From contig OZ007570.1 in the NCBI GenBank assembly GCA_963931925.1, positions 72,233,921 to 72,297,920 on the forward strand: a stretch of DNA of 64,000 bases. Direction: 5' to 3'. The notes beneath the pieces are model-generated. The model was given only the letters and a program-made list of their open reading frames with translations. It made no database searches and had not been told where the DNA came from. The position numbers and the translations under genes are program-made. The DNA comes from Onchidella celtica. Its lineage: Eukaryota > Mollusca > Gastropoda > Systellommatophora > Onchidiidae. Below are positions 34,123-46,425 of the stretch, piece by piece (the stretch's first letter is position 1; each line of letters begins with the position of its first letter).

Positions 34123-34419
34123 TTGTCCTCCTTCCCTCCGTCCCCCCCTCCCCCATTTGATATTCTTCCTCCTATGACGGTCTCATCTCCCTGTCCTGCC
34201 CTTGTTTGTACCGTGACTCTCTCATCCTGTCACACACAATCCTCCCCTTCGCTTTCGCTTTCTCTCTCTTCACCCATCTCTCTTTCTCACCAGATCGATT
34301 TCCTCCTTGATTTTCTCTCTTTCTCTCTCTTTCGTTTTTTTTTTTTTTTGCTCTCACATTCTCTTCATCCACCCACCCCCCCCCCCCTCCCTCCCTCTCT
34401 TCGTTCTCGCCGTCTTTAC

Positions 34420-34476
<57 letters not shown>

Positions 34477-34500
34477 GTCTTAGAAATAACTACAAGTTCT
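34123..34500. repeat. Low-complexity pyrimidine tract with C-run and TC microsatellite
   Basis: T-run at 34336-34349, C-run at 34376-34387, TC dinucleotides at about 34421-34469. Confidence 0.85.
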
Positions 34501-34917
34501 CGTCTTAACAGCCAAGATCTGGAGAAGAAAAAGAAGTTAATGAGGGAGAAAGTGGCTGTGGTATCTTTGGGGATGACAACTCCTAAGACCTGTAGATGGT
34601 TATACTTCTCAGCAATCTTCCCCCTTCTGATGTGGAGTTTAACTGGCTCACTGATGGTGAGTCTGGACTCTCATCGTCCTCGTGGAAGATCTGAAAACTC
34701 ATGCAACTGTTTATAGTTCACTATCCCATCGGGATGCTGATGCATGACACGGGGGTCCACAACCTGAGGGTCTCCGGCTTTCTCTCCAGGTCGGATGCTC
34801 CTCAGCTGAGCAGCTTGCTCGAAGTTTCTGAAAAAGGCTCAAGATAGTGTCTCTTGTAAGATGTTTCAGACACTGGCTGTCTCAATCTGTCTGATGTTGT
34901 ATGCTGGACAATTGGTG

Positions 34918-35460
34918 TTAACCCGTGCAGTGGAAATGTACCGCTGAATGCACACAGACACATCCCGCTATAATGTGACCCTTCTCTAGATACTTCTGTT
35001 CCATGACTGTAGCTCTTAGTCTTGGAAAGCGGAGAAGAGTCTTGGCCAGAGTTAGGCTACTACTCTCGAAGGTACAGCCGTCGATGTACTGTTTGTACCT
35101 TTGTTGCCCCAAGTTATCAGACACATAAGATGCGAATTCACTGGGCATTAGCTCTCCTTCCACCTCATGCCACAAGAAGCATTCCACATCATCTTTATTG
35201 GCCAGATTGTAGATTGTAAAGTTATGGCATACAAGTTTGTTTTTGTAACATGAGGCCAATGCATTTAGACCTGGAGCGAGGCGCTTTGGCTGCAAGTCCA
35301 TCCTTGTCACTACAACATCCCCATGCTCAGCAAGTAGTTTTTGCTTGGCTTTAGAAGTCTGTGCATCATCTGCCTCTATGCCTTTCAAATTCAGATGATA
35401 CAACAGAGTCCTCCTCTTCCAGTCAGGTGTTTCAGAACTGCAAGAAGACGTGGCGGCCAT
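34918..35460 (-). pseudogene. Probable DDE-transposase-like fragment
   Basis: A 180-codon frame with VVVTRMDLQPKRLAPGL, then CYKNKLVCHNFTIYNL, CFLWHEVEGELMPSEFASYV and a hydrophobic end. A pattern of an Asp-containing MDLQ block, then a Tyr-Lys-x-Lys-Leu-x-x-HNFT block, then a W-x-E-x-x-G block recurs in repetitive invertebrate proteins that look like DNA-transposon transposases. I recall the pattern but cannot name the superfamily with confidence. The right side (35461-35654, minus strand) looks like decayed upstream sequence. Neither terminal repeats nor a full catalytic triad could be shown. Confidence 0.45.
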
Positions 35461-38400
35461 TGTTTTAGTCTTCCATGAGAGTTCCCAGAAGCAATCAATG
35501 AGCTGCTGCGGATCTTTATCAGTGAATTCTTGTCAAGAGTTTGAGTATGTATACTTATATCTCTCCTTGGGGCATGGCTGTGGAAATGCCTGCAGCCTGT
35601 AAGTCTTTGATTCTTTGGTAACCTTCCCTTCAGTATACTCTTTGTCAGTTTCACGCCATGACAATCACTTTGCTTGGTTGAAGGTAATCTTTTGCTTCAC
35701 TGGAATGACATCTTGACCTTGAGTTAGAAGGATTCCACACCGATTTGTTCATCATTTGTTTCACACACTACATCTCATGGGCTGATTATGTCATTCTCTT
35801 GACCAGTTTGCCGTTCCCACACTGGTTCGGCGCCAGAGCATAGACTTTCCTTCCCCTCGGCCTGTACAGACAGACATACTTATTTCTTGCTGGTTGTCAT
35901 GGGCATTTTGCAGTGCATTCACAGTCTTGATAACCCTCATCGCTTTGCAACATTTGTATAACCTCAGAGCACATAAAGCCTACTTCAAAGACACTTGAGT
36001 GGAAGTATATTTCAGTTAATTCTCCACCACTGTTGACAGGCCATTGACAGTGGAATCATTTCAGACTCGTTACATAGGACTGATGGTCCAGCGCTGGCAT
36101 TTCCTTTTGGACTTCTCTCTGCCACAGCGTTCTCGGAGTGTTGGTGTGGCAATGGTAGATCATTAATTTGGTTGAGAAACTGTAGCCTCAGTTTCTCTCA
36201 AGATGTATTCTGCTTGTTGTGTCTTTGGAGGTGAACAAGGTGGTTTCTATAAGCTATGGCTGGCTTTCATTTCTGTGATACTAACTGATCTCCGTCTCTT
36301 TAATTTTGGTAGAGATGGAGCGTTTCCGTCTTTTGACCAGCATAGTTCCACTGGTGCTTCAGCAGTGGCACGTTCCAGTGACAGCATTTTCAAGAGTTTT
36401 TATTTGACGATGACAAATTATTTGATTTTGGTTTTGTTTACATTTCTTTCAACAAAATAGGTTGTACGATTATGGAAAAATCAAAGTCCGGCGATGATTG
36501 AAGTGAAAATAATAGCCAAATTGTCCAAACAAAATGCCATTGGAAACTTTAAAATATCAAGGGTCCATCATGGACAGTTAGTATTTAACTGGCCGTACGC
36601 TCTCACAAGGAGGGAGAGTGGGTTGAAGCCAATGGAATTAATGTAATGGGGTGAACCATTACAGGGCTGAGAACATAGCTCATTGTAGTGAAAGGGAGAT
36701 AAACCCGTTTTTTTTATCAGCTGGACCACTAGACGTGGTCAAGGGGAAGTAACCACACAGAAACCATAGATAATCTCCCCTTATTGTTTATCACGCACTG
36801 AGATGAGTCATGCAGGTGTTGAGTAACATTGCCAACTGATGTACTCACTGCGCCAATTTTAAATCATAGTCTTAGCGTGGTCTGTATTGTCCAGGATTGG
36901 TCAATTTAAGTGACCATCCCTGGTGCCAGAAGTAGAACCTTGTTATGTATCACTACATTGTAAGTTTTGTTTAGTTTTTATCTTGTTAAGTAATATTTCC
37001 TTAAGATAGTGTATTTGGAACATACATGAGCAAGATGGTGGTCTTTAAAAATGTTTTTATTTGTTTTAATGTTTTATTAGAATTTGCACTTAGTGAATGG
37101 GTTGCGCGTGTTTGGGTGACGCTTAGATGATAGCGTGGGTCAGTCAGTTCCACCCAAGTCTTCAAGACAGCAGGACAAGTCATTGTGTCCAGACTAACAT
37201 AAAAGTAAAAGAAGTTGTATAATTTATATTTCAAGATTTGTGAAGTGCCAGCTCTGATGATGTAGTTCAAGTGTGAATTCATTTGGTTAGTTCACGTAAG
37301 TTGTACCCATTATTTTAGTTCTGGTATTTAATAATATTTAGATGATGTGAAATAATAATGATTGGATTATACTTGGAGGTTTGATGAACTTTGTTCAGCT
37401 TGGTTAGGCATTCAGGCTAGCAGCTAACAGTCTATGGTAAAGTTTATCTTACTAAGTTTCTATCTTAGTATAGATCTATCAGTATCCTGCAGAGAGAGAG
37501 TGTAAGGTTGTTCTAGAATGCTATCAACGCTAGCGCGCATGATTAGTTCATGTAATTAAATGGAAACATTTAACTGTAATTTGTGACGGACTGATTTTAT
37601 GTGAAGTGCTAACAAATAGTACTACTGGAGGGTGTGGTCTAAGTCCCGCTACTTGGATCACAGACAGACAGATCTAGATCGTTATTCTTAATCTGCAGTT
37701 GGTGCCATTCAGGCTCAACGTGTCCTTCTTATGGGCAGACGTCACAGAGAGAGAGAGAGAGAGTAACGGGCAAGAATTATAACCAAGTTATTTCTTTACT
37801 TTAACTTGTCCTTCCGTGGGTTGTAAGGTTGTTGTTGTATGATTATTTCTAGGTTCCTTTAAATCAGCAGTGTGACTATGATGTATGTGTAGATTTGTCT
37901 TGTGTGCCTTTTCGTTACCTTTATTGATGCCGTATTCATTATGGACTTTATGATAATGAGTAGACCAGTTAAGATGAAGAGAGAGGTGTTGGATTTGCAG
38001 AGCACGCGCGTGAGCCGTGAGTAGGTCACAGCAGACGCTAGCAGGCATGATCACATGACTTTTGGTCAAGCGAGTCAAATCAAGACCGGGATTGGTTAGC
38101 TAATAGCTTCCGGAAACGGAAGCTTGACCCAAACAACAATAACAATCCTGGCTGACTGTTTACAGTGGCTACCACACTTAAACAGCATTTGGGATCTCAG
38201 ATATCGGCATTATACTAAAGGATGATGATTATTTACTTTAATTTCTTAATTTATTATATGTTTATTATTGAATTAGTATGTTCGCTACATAGGTGTTAAG
38301 TTGATTTTCTTCAATTTGTACTGGTTAGGTCGGACTTAGAAACTTTTGAGGGTCGAACCTTGAACTTTGGTTGTTGATAAGATGAATCATGAAGGGAAAG

Positions 38401-38916
38401 GCCTATGCTAGGTGTATAGATGCATTGTCTATGCATCAGGTGTCATATTTTTATGGCATCCTTTGTAGGTGCTCATTTTCTGTTCTTTTGACACACTGAC
38501 AGATGTAATTGGACTCTGTTGTAATGAAGAGATCAGATGCATTGACTTTAAACCCAATCATAGGGGTTATGGGTGTTGCTTGCCCAGTAGACCTATGATA
38601 TATATGTCATCATTATTATGATATTATTTTGTTGCATTATATAATTAGTTCACTGAATGTGTGGGAATGTTTTAGGTATATCAGTATTGTTGGAGGTAAT
38701 ACAAGTGGGTTGACTTGACTGTTCAGTCTTGTAGTTGTACCATGTAGTTGGGTTTGGCTTTATGCCATGATTATCATATCACTTGTAGTGGGAGACTATA
38801 ACTTGCTATTGTTGGTTGAGACTTAGGTGTTGACTTATTACATGTATGTGGGTTGGTCCACCTAGAGATACTCCTATGACTTTATGAGTAAGGAGTTTGG
38901 TATTATATCCAGAGGA
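35461..38916. other. No gene recognised; primer-site-like motif near 36920
   Basis: About 3.4 kb of intronic sequence. TGGTGCCAGAAGTAGAACC at 36920-36938 resembles primer-binding sites of other Ty3/Gypsy lineages, but no LTR end (CA) adjoins it. A short GA run lies at 37749-37762. Confidence 0.4.
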
Positions 38917-39011
38917 TAGGAAAGGGATAAGTTTGGCTCTGAGTTGAGATAGGTCTGTGGCAGTATGGACTAGGGTGTTGTGTAATATTAATAATCTAGC
39001 ATGTGCGGAAT
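38917..39011. repeat. 95-bp direct repeat immediately left of gypsy-2
   Basis: Identical by eye to 47665-47759, which directly follows the right LTR. It starts TAGGAAAGGG and ends GTGCGGAAT. It touches the LTR with no intervening base on either side. Confidence 0.95.
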
Positions 39012-40236
39012 TGTCATGATTCGGATATTGTTAAAACTCACGCAGAGAGTGAGTTGTTGTTGTTTACCAGGGCCATGAGAAATTGGCTGGTGGCCTTGAA
39101 CGGTCCTCGCCAAATTATAGTTGGTGAGTAAATAAATGTAAAGTTAAACTGCTGGAGTCACGCTTGTCGGTTTTAATGTTCGTGATTAATAAGTAATGGA
39201 GTAGGGGTGAAACAAGGTGGGGACAGTTGACATTGTTAAGTATGACTAGACAAGTTTTGCACGTTAACTGGCTGGTAGAATAGTGCAGACGTATTACTAC
39301 AGTTAAAATGGTGGGAGGTTTCGACCTATGAGATAGCTGAACTAATTGGGCCAGCGGACTAGCACGCTGGGTAGTTAGATAGTATATAACATCGTGTAAC
39401 GTTCAGATTTGGTGAATACAGACGAGAGAAGCATCGTTTCGTGAAGTATCTCCGGTTGGCCAGTACCTGAACTGTGTGCTTTGAAGACAAGAAGTCCTTG
39501 CTAACGGACTGACTGGGCTCTAGAAAGAAAGGTCTGAGTGGGCTGACCTTTGAAAGCCCACGCTGCGCTATATTGATGTTCGCGCCTCCCAGTAGGCGTG
39601 AGCAATGGTAATATATCTTATTTATTCAAGTATAATAGAGATCGGAGATAGAGAGAGAACTACAGCCTCATAGGAAGACTAAGGAAACCCCAGCTGGCAC
39701 TCGACCACGAGTGTCCTGTATGATAGATCTATTGCCATAGTATGATTGGAATAATATAGCACATTGTTGATGAATTGAATAGTGATTGTGCATAAAATAT
39801 AGTCTTTTGGCAACTGCTTAAATTACCTACAAGCCGAAGAGTGCTTCTGTAGGCTTTGAAGGTACTGGGCTCTCCTAACATTTAAGCCCATATGATTTGT
39901 GGAGAGTTTGCCTGGCGACTGGCCAGTGGCGACTCAACTGTCACTTTAAATTGATATCCAGTTTCGTATAATATACCTATTTGCTATTGATTGCAGTACC
40001 TCCATAGTTACATGAATATCATTGGTTAAGTTATTAATTAGAGTTTTTTGGTTTGAATATATACCTCTATTGTCTTTTGTTTTGTTATTAATATTTATGT
40101 AAACTATGGCCTGACCGGCCTGACATATATACGCTCTAGTTATTTAGTACTTTTCTTGTGTGGTTGTGTCCGAGTGTGAGTTAGCTGCCTCTCGTGCAGT
40201 CGTAACATCCCCAAGACCCTAGCTCTGCTCGTGACA
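39012..40236 (+). repeat. Left LTR of gypsy-2
   Basis: 1225 bp, TGTCATGATTCGG to GCTCGTGACA. A TATATAA at 39383-39389 is the likely core promoter. The block 39480-39600 includes an inverted CTGAGTGGGCTGACC/AAAGCCCACGC pair. Confidence 0.95.
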
Positions 40237-40335
40237 TCTGGAGGGGACCCCACTGACATCTGAAGAGGACCCGTCACCTTCTGACATCTAGAGAACACTA
40301 CTATCATCGGAAGAGGACCCCGTCAACAGCTGCAG
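40233..40335 (+). promoter_or_regulatory. Primer-binding region of gypsy-2 with degenerate tandem copies
   Basis: The LTR end TGACA runs into TCTGGAGGGGACCCC. Similar strings follow three more times (TGACATCTGAAGAGGACCC, TGACATCTAGAGAACAC, ATCGGAAGAGGACCCC), each 22-28 bp. The first TGGAGGGGACCC is the expected primer site; the tRNA was not identified. Confidence 0.6.
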
Positions 40336-41425
40336 GTCTACCACTCTAAGACTCCACTGTTATTTATGTAATTTTTGTAGTTTATAGTTTTGTATACTGC
40401 TGATTTTTTTTTTTGTTTCTCCCCCACATGTCTGGCATGTCCTCTCGTCATTGATCCTGGGACCACTACGAGGGACTGACAGCTAGCATCAGGAAAAGAC
40501 AAGACCAGCGCTGTGGACCAAAGGAAAGAGCCAGTCCATTTTGCCCAGTTAAGTGAACCATCTGTATTTGTCTTCGTTTGAGGGGTTCGTCGTTCCAGCT
40601 CCCCTACTTTTGACAGGCATTATTTTTTTCTTTTGTGTTAGATTAGATAGGCGGCAGGTTGGAAGGGATCGAGACTTAGCATACCTCTTTTTGCCAGACT
40701 AGCAGATCTAGATGGCGTTTAAAACGGATAGGAGATACGCTTTGCCTTGAATAGTTCTGTAGGGACCTGTTATTCGTATAGATTGTTAGCGTTCTATCCT
40801 CCTCGTATTTTAGGAAGACGTCTCTCCTGTTCTTTTTCTTACCTTTTTGTAGATAGTTTCAGGTTAGTCAGGTCTGTTGTCGTTTGTTCTTTCTGTTAGT
40901 CTCGTCTTACTCTCCATGTAATTCTTTTCCATTATAGTGTTGCATTATTATATTTTGTATTCATACTTGCTATATTATTGCCTGGGATAAATCACGTGTC
41001 TAGGGCACGTTGAGAGATAATCTGGATATTACAGTTGTTAGGCTGGTATAGCCAAGGAAGTTCATATCGTGAATATTGATTTATTCCGATTTATAGCAGA
41101 GGGAACGCTGCTAGGAGTGTACGGAAAATACACTGGGAATATTACATTGGTATCGTTAGTAACGACCAATCACGGAAGCAGTAGACTGACTGCTTGAGGA
41201 TTAGGAGAAATAAGTGGAGTTAAGTGATCGCTGAGATAGCTCAACCACTACTTGGTTGACTAAGACGTACAGTTTGTTGTTGATTTCGTTAATTTCGTTC
41301 ATACTGCAGGAACGAGCACCCGCAGAGTGCAATTGATAAATTGCTTCAAGGGAGAATAAAGTTGGAGATTTTTCAGGAGCTGTCCTCGATTAGGACATTA
41401 TTATATCGTATTATCGACCGATATC
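40336..41425 (+). other. Untranslated leader of gypsy-2
   Basis: No domain-bearing frame precedes the Gag start. A small frame at 41341-41580 overlaps the start of Gag out of phase and is not credible. Confidence 0.6.
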
Positions 41426-43804
41426 ATGGCCGAACTACAGAAATATTTGGAACTGGCCCAATCATTTGGCATACCGGAAGCTCAGCGTGCTTCTTGGGTA
41501 GACCAGAAACTGAAAGAAGAACGAGAAGAAAAGGCCGCGGAGAGATTACGAGAAGAAAAAGCCGCGGAACGAGAAGATAGAGCCGCGGAACGCGCGGAAA
41601 AACAGGCTCAAAGAGAGTACGAGCTCGCTTTGAAACACTTAGAAGCGAAGCAAGCCCAACCTACCGGGGCTCCGGAAGTTACTTCCAATAATAAAACGAA
41701 GCCTAAATTGCCAACCTTTAATGATAAGGTTGATCGTATTGATTCCTACCTACACCGCTTCGAACTCCATGCCGTTTGCGCGGGATGGCAGCGTAGTGAG
41801 TACACGTCATGCCTCGCCAATCTTTTGACAGGGAGAGCGTTGGAAGTTTTCCATAGCCTCACTATTGATGACGCTAGGGACTATGACATTCTAAAGACCG
41901 CGCTATTAAAGCGTTTCCAACATACGGAAGATGGATTTCATAAGCGTTTCCGCGATTGCCAGCCGGAGGCATCTGAGAATTTCTCTACTTACGTGGACCG
42001 CCTCCGCCACCTACTCAGCCGTTGGACTGAGTTGGCCGGTGTGGAAGAGGGAAACTATAAGAAACTATATGATTTGATAATTAAAGACCAAATATATATG
42101 TCCTGCCACACGGACCTGGTGGCGCATTTTAAGGAACAAGCCCCCAAAACTACCGTCGAGATAACATCGATAGCGGAACGGTATGCTGCAGCTCACCCTA
42201 ATCGATCGTTAGCTAAAGCTAAAGTAAACGAACCGTGTTACGCCGGCGCTGCTACTAAGACACCGGTACCGCCGAGACAACCAAGACAGCCCTTTCGACA
42301 GTCGCCGCAGGTTCGTCCACGGTCCGAGCCGCCGGTTAGCAGGAGGCAACCGAATCCCCATAAATTTTCTCGGGACTGGGAACCCCGATATACACGTCCT
42401 TTCCCTACCGGAGGACCGCGTAACAACTATTATCAAGCGCCCACATTTCCTTCTTATCGAGGTAAACCTCGAAGGGATAATAAGCCAGTCTACTGTTATA
42501 GATGTGGCGCCGGAGGCCACATTGCGCGACAATGCAGAGTTAGATTAGATGCGGCAAATGCATGCTCTGTAGCATTCACCGAAAACCGCGGTTACAGAAC
42601 TAGGAATGCCGAAACCGTAGATAAAGTTATTCCAGTGATGTCCGCCCTCCACGAGCGAGGCGCGCTGACATTGTATGAGGGACGAGTAAACGCCATACGA
42701 GCATCCGTATTGCGAGATTCAGGCTGTACGACCGTCGGTGTACGTGAATCGCTGGTCCGTCCTGCACAACTCCTGGATCGCGATGCGACATGCATTACTT
42801 TTGGTGGTTCAGTTGAACATTTTCGTTTGGCGGAAATATATGTTGACACACCGTTTATAACTGGTGTTGTCACGGCCTGCGTGCTACCAAATCCGGTCGC
42901 CGACCTAATCATTGGGAATATTCCCCACTTAAAGGACGTCTCCGATTGCGAACTCGGGATTTGGGATGATAACGACATTGCGTGTGTCACGACAAGACAA
43001 CAATCGCGTCGCCAGAGTGACGACACATTACGATCGCCTGTCGTCGATTTGGATGTAACCCCCGAGATTTTTCGTAACGAACAGCGCACAGATCCATCAC
43101 TAAAGCCCCTCTTTGCTAAGATTGATCCGGACAACCCGGATACATCCAGGTTCTGCCTTAAAGACGACCTACTATATCGCGTTTTTCGGGGAAAGCGCGA
43201 AACTATTTTGCAATTGGTCATACCGAGATCATTTCGCCGAGACATCACCCGCCTCGCGCACGACACGCCATTAGCGGGCCACCAAGGCAAAGCGAGAACA
43301 AAATCGAGAGTCCTGTCTCAGTTTTTTTGGCCCGGGGTTTACGGGGACATAAATAGCTATGTGTCGCGTTGTGATACATGCCAGAAAAGAACCCCCAAAG
43401 GAAAAACTTCGCGGGCACCTATACAAGAGATGCCGCCGGTTTCCACTCCATTTCAGCGAGTTGCCGTCGACATCGTCGGGCCATTACCGAAGTCGGATAG
43501 AGGCCATCGGTTTATTCTATCAGTAATCGATTATGCCACCCGTTGGCCTGAGGCTGTCCCTTTAAAGGAAATATCGGCCGATCACGTCGCCGAGGCATTG
43601 GTGACCATATTCACACGTGTCGGATTCCCGTCCGAATTATTATCCGATAGAGGTCCGCAATTCACCTCTGACCTTTTCAGGAAAGTATTGGAACTCACGG
43701 GCATTAGGCAGAAACTTACGTCGCCATACCATCCAGTCCAATGGCTGTTGCGAGCGCTGGAATGCCACCATGAAAACTATGCTGGCACGCGTTTCCGCCG
43801 ATAG
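41426..43804 (+). CDS. gag-pol: Gag-protease-integrase (5' part of Pol) of gypsy-2
   Basis: A 792-codon frame starting MAELQKYLELAQ. In order: an Ala/Glu/Arg-rich coiled coil (residues 25-75), a capsid-like Gag domain (about 90-260), a basic Pro/Arg stretch, one CCHC knuckle CYRCGAGGHIARQC (about 355-368) and a retropepsin-like protease with LRDSGCT (about 430). The integrase follows: H2C2 finger HDTPLAGH...CDTCQ (about 611-650) and a core with the first Asp in VAVDIVGP (about 680) and the second in LLSDRGPQF (about 739). At about 43732-43738 two bases are missing relative to the expected HPQSNG, so the last 20 or so residues are out of frame and the catalytic Glu (in CCERWN) lies in the next frame. 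Gag and Pol are fused without a stop or programmed-shift site. Confidence 0.9.
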   Translation: MAELQKYLELAQSFGIPEAQRASWVDQKLKEEREEKAAERLREEKAAEREDRAAERAEKQAQREYELALKHLEAKQAQPTGAPEVTSNNKTKPKLPTFNDKVDRIDSYLHRFELHAVCAGWQRSEYTSCLANLLTGRALEVFHSLTIDDARDYDILKTALLKRFQHTEDGFHKRFRDCQPEASENFSTYVDRLRHLLSRWTELAGVEEGNYKKLYDLIIKDQIYMSCHTDLVAHFKEQAPKTTVEITSIAERYAAAHPNRSLAKAKVNEPCYAGAATKTPVPPRQPRQPFRQSPQVRPRSEPPVSRRQPNPHKFSRDWEPRYTRPFPTGGPRNNYYQAPTFPSYRGKPRRDNKPVYCYRCGAGGHIARQCRVRLDAANACSVAFTENRGYRTRNAETVDKVIPVMSALHERGALTLYEGRVNAIRASVLRDSGCTTVGVRESLVRPAQLLDRDATCITFGGSVEHFRLAEIYVDTPFITGVVTACVLPNPVADLIIGNIPHLKDVSDCELGIWDDNDIACVTTRQQSRRQSDDTLRSPVVDLDVTPEIFRNEQRTDPSLKPLFAKIDPDNPDTSRFCLKDDLLYRVFRGKRETILQLVIPRSFRRDITRLAHDTPLAGHQGKARTKSRVLSQFFWPGVYGDINSYVSRCDTCQKRTPKGKTSRAPIQEMPPVSTPFQRVAVDIVGPLPKSDRGHRFILSVIDYATRWPEAVPLKEISADHVAEALVTIFTRVGFPSELLSDRGPQFTSDLFRKVLELTGIRQKLTSPYHPVQWLLRALECHHENYAGTRFRR

Positions 43805-45818
43805 ACCTGGTGACTGGGACCGTCGACTTCCGGCCATCTTGTTCGCATATAGGGAACTCCCAAATGCGACAACGGGTTTTTCCCCGTTTGAACTGTTATA
43901 CGGTCGAAAACCACGTGGCCCGATGGCCATTTTACGCGATTTATACGCCGGTTCTGATACCGACGTTCCTGATACGCGATCCGCGTATCAGTACATAGTC
44001 GATCTCCGACATAGAATAGTTAATGCATGCGACCTGGCTCGACAATTTGCATGCGTACGGACCAGGTCATTTATAGGATATCGCGATCGGGGTAGTCGGT
44101 TAAGAACCCTATCAGTCGGAGATCGGGCATTGGTGCTGTTGCCAGAAACGAATAACAAGCTACTCCTCACTTGGAAAGGCCCCTTTCTAGTTAAAAAGCG
44201 ACTCTCGAGAGTTAATTATCTCATTACCATACGTGGTAACGATAAGGTGTACCATATTAATATGTTGAAAAAGTATCTTACCGATGATCAAACTCATCAC
44301 GATCATTCATGCCATGTTGTGGCCCAAGCAAACGCAGCGATGGTCACTATCGATGACAACGACCGGGAGCCATTATCTATGACTAGATCGCTCCTATCCT
44401 TGCAAGCCACAGAGGACGCGACTTCCGTTAATATCAATCCAGAGCTGGATCAAAGTAAGACACAGAACATCATGAATCTTGTTCGGGAGTTTTCGCCAGT
44501 ATTCACTGATTTGCCGGGTAAAACATCCTTAGTTCAACACGTCATCCGGTTGCACTCGGACGTACCCGTGTTTGTCAAACCCTACCCGCGCCCGCTGCAA
44601 GCGCACGACACCATACAGTCCGAGGTGGAAAAGATGCTCAGCTTAGGAGTCATTGAGCGCTCGACGAGCCCTTACTGCTCGCCGATTGTACTAGTAAAGA
44701 AAACAGACGGTTCCGTTAGATTTTGTATCGATTACAGGAAGCTTAACGCTCTAACCATTTACGATGCTGAACCTATCCCGAATCAGGAAGATCTATTTGC
44801 GCGATTGGCCGAGTCGTCCGTGTTTTCGAAAATAGATTTGGCTAAAGGTTACTGGCAAATCCCAATGGAAGAGGCCAGTAAACAGTACACAGCGTTTCAG
44901 ACCCCTATGGGTCTCATGCAATGGAGATTCATGCCATTCGGTCTCGTAACGGCACCAGCGACATTTGCGAGGATGATGAACATCCTATTGCAGCAGACAC
45001 CATGCGTCCTAAGCTACTTTGACGACATTTGCGCTTTCCATACGGATTGGAAAGGCCACTTAGAAGCACTTCGTCAAGTGCTTAGTAAACTTCGAGATGC
45101 CGGGCTTACAGCTAAGCCTAGCAAAGTCTTCCTGGGTTATACGCAGATTAACTTTCTGGGACATACTATCGCCAAAGGCGTCCAAACACCGGACGACAGT
45201 AAGATAAGTAAGATTTTAAAACTCCAGGCTCCTCATACTAAGAAGCAGGTTCGTAGCCTGTTAGGCTTCTTAAGCTATTATCGGAAATTCGTTCCTAATT
45301 TTTCGGCCCTTACGGCCCCGTTATCCGATCTTACAAGAAAAGACAGACCCAACAAAATTACCTGGAATACGCAGTGCGCCACCGCGCTCGCGACAGTGCA
45401 GCAACTGTTCTCCAGTTCGCCGCTGCTTATCCTACCGAATATTAGGCGCACCTTCACCGTCCGAACTGACGCGTCGGACCAAGGAATTGGAGCTGTTTTG
45501 CTTCAGGAAAGAGATGGCTTATTGCGCCCTTGTATGTACGCTAGCCGGAAATTACTTCCGAGAGAGCAGAGATACGCTATTATAGAGCGAGAATGCCTGG
45601 CGATTGTATACGCCGTAGACGCGTTTTCCCGCTACCTACTTATGACAGAATTCGTCATCGAGACAGACCATAAACCGTTGTTATTTTTAAAATCGAACCG
45701 AGCCAAGAACGCTCGTTTGACCAGATGGAGTCTGGCCCTTCAGGAATACCGCTTCATTATAAAGGCCATTCCTGGTGGAGATAATGTCCATGCCGACCTA
45801 TTATCACGGTTACCTTAA
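43736..45818 (+). CDS. pol: Integrase end, reverse transcriptase and RNase H of gypsy-2
   Basis: The frame is open from 43617, but true homology begins near 43736 with QSNGCCERWNATMK (integrase catalytic Glu). Then come FAYRELPNATTGFSPFELLYGRKPRGP and the integrase C-terminal domain with GDRALVLLP and TWKGPFLVKK. RT shows LVKKTDGSVRFCIDYRKLN, FSKIDLAKGYWQIP, MPFGLVTAPATFARMM and active site YFDD (about 45017). RNase H shows VRTDASDQGIGAVLLQE, IIERECLAIVYAV and IETDHKPLLFL. The frame ends ...HADLLSRLP with TAA at 45816-45818. No chromodomain or envelope frame follows. All RT and RNase H catalytic residues are present. Full Pol from this copy would need a correction of the two-base deletion. 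Confidence 0.9.
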
Positions 45819-46425
45819 TCTTGTTGTATTTTAGTCTGTCATATGTATTGGCGTTGGATACTGATTAGCACCTCATTCAGAGACCGAGGGATGGTATCAC
45901 ATATTGTTCACCCATTGTGAACACTTTTCACCTACCCCTGTGCTTTCCTTTGTTCCAACAGCTATTTTACTGACGTCGACCCGTATTTTGGCCACACCAG
46001 ACGTTGTTGCCCAGGGTCGAGGACGAGAAGTCATGGCAGACCAGGAGTCCAGATCCACTAATGCCATCGATGCTACTATAGTTATCTTTTCTTGAGTATT
46101 ATTCATTGTATGTATGCATTCCTGATGACATTCGCACAGGATCAGTGTTGTACTCTAAAATTTTAGAGTTATGATTGTTAATGTCTACGTATTTAGAGGT
46201 AAGATTTAATCCTCAGAGAGATATATACTTTTGGGCGGAACCTTAAGATTTTCATGAAGTTTTGTCCATCAGGGATACCCGTCCTGTAGGTTTTTTTTTT
46301 AACTTTAGTACTAGTCTTAGTTATTACCTAGTATTCTTAGTTAAGTTCACCTTTCGAGGAATTTCTCGACTCATGCCTTCCCCTTACGATAATCATTTAT
46401 ATCGTTAAAATTGCAAATTTTAACT
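45819..46425 (+). other. 3' untranslated tail of gypsy-2
   Basis: No frame above 70 codons with any domain; no env-like gene. Confidence 0.6.

Noticed and set aside
33493..34716. 407-codon open frame on the plus strand and similar frames on both strands
   Set aside because: It is the translation of the 33-bp minisatellite and adjoining pyrimidine tract; all frames stay open for arithmetic reasons.
43617..43735. First 40 codons of the second gypsy-2 frame as a real N-terminus
   Set aside because: They overlap the integrase core out of frame; homology begins only near QSNGCCERWN.
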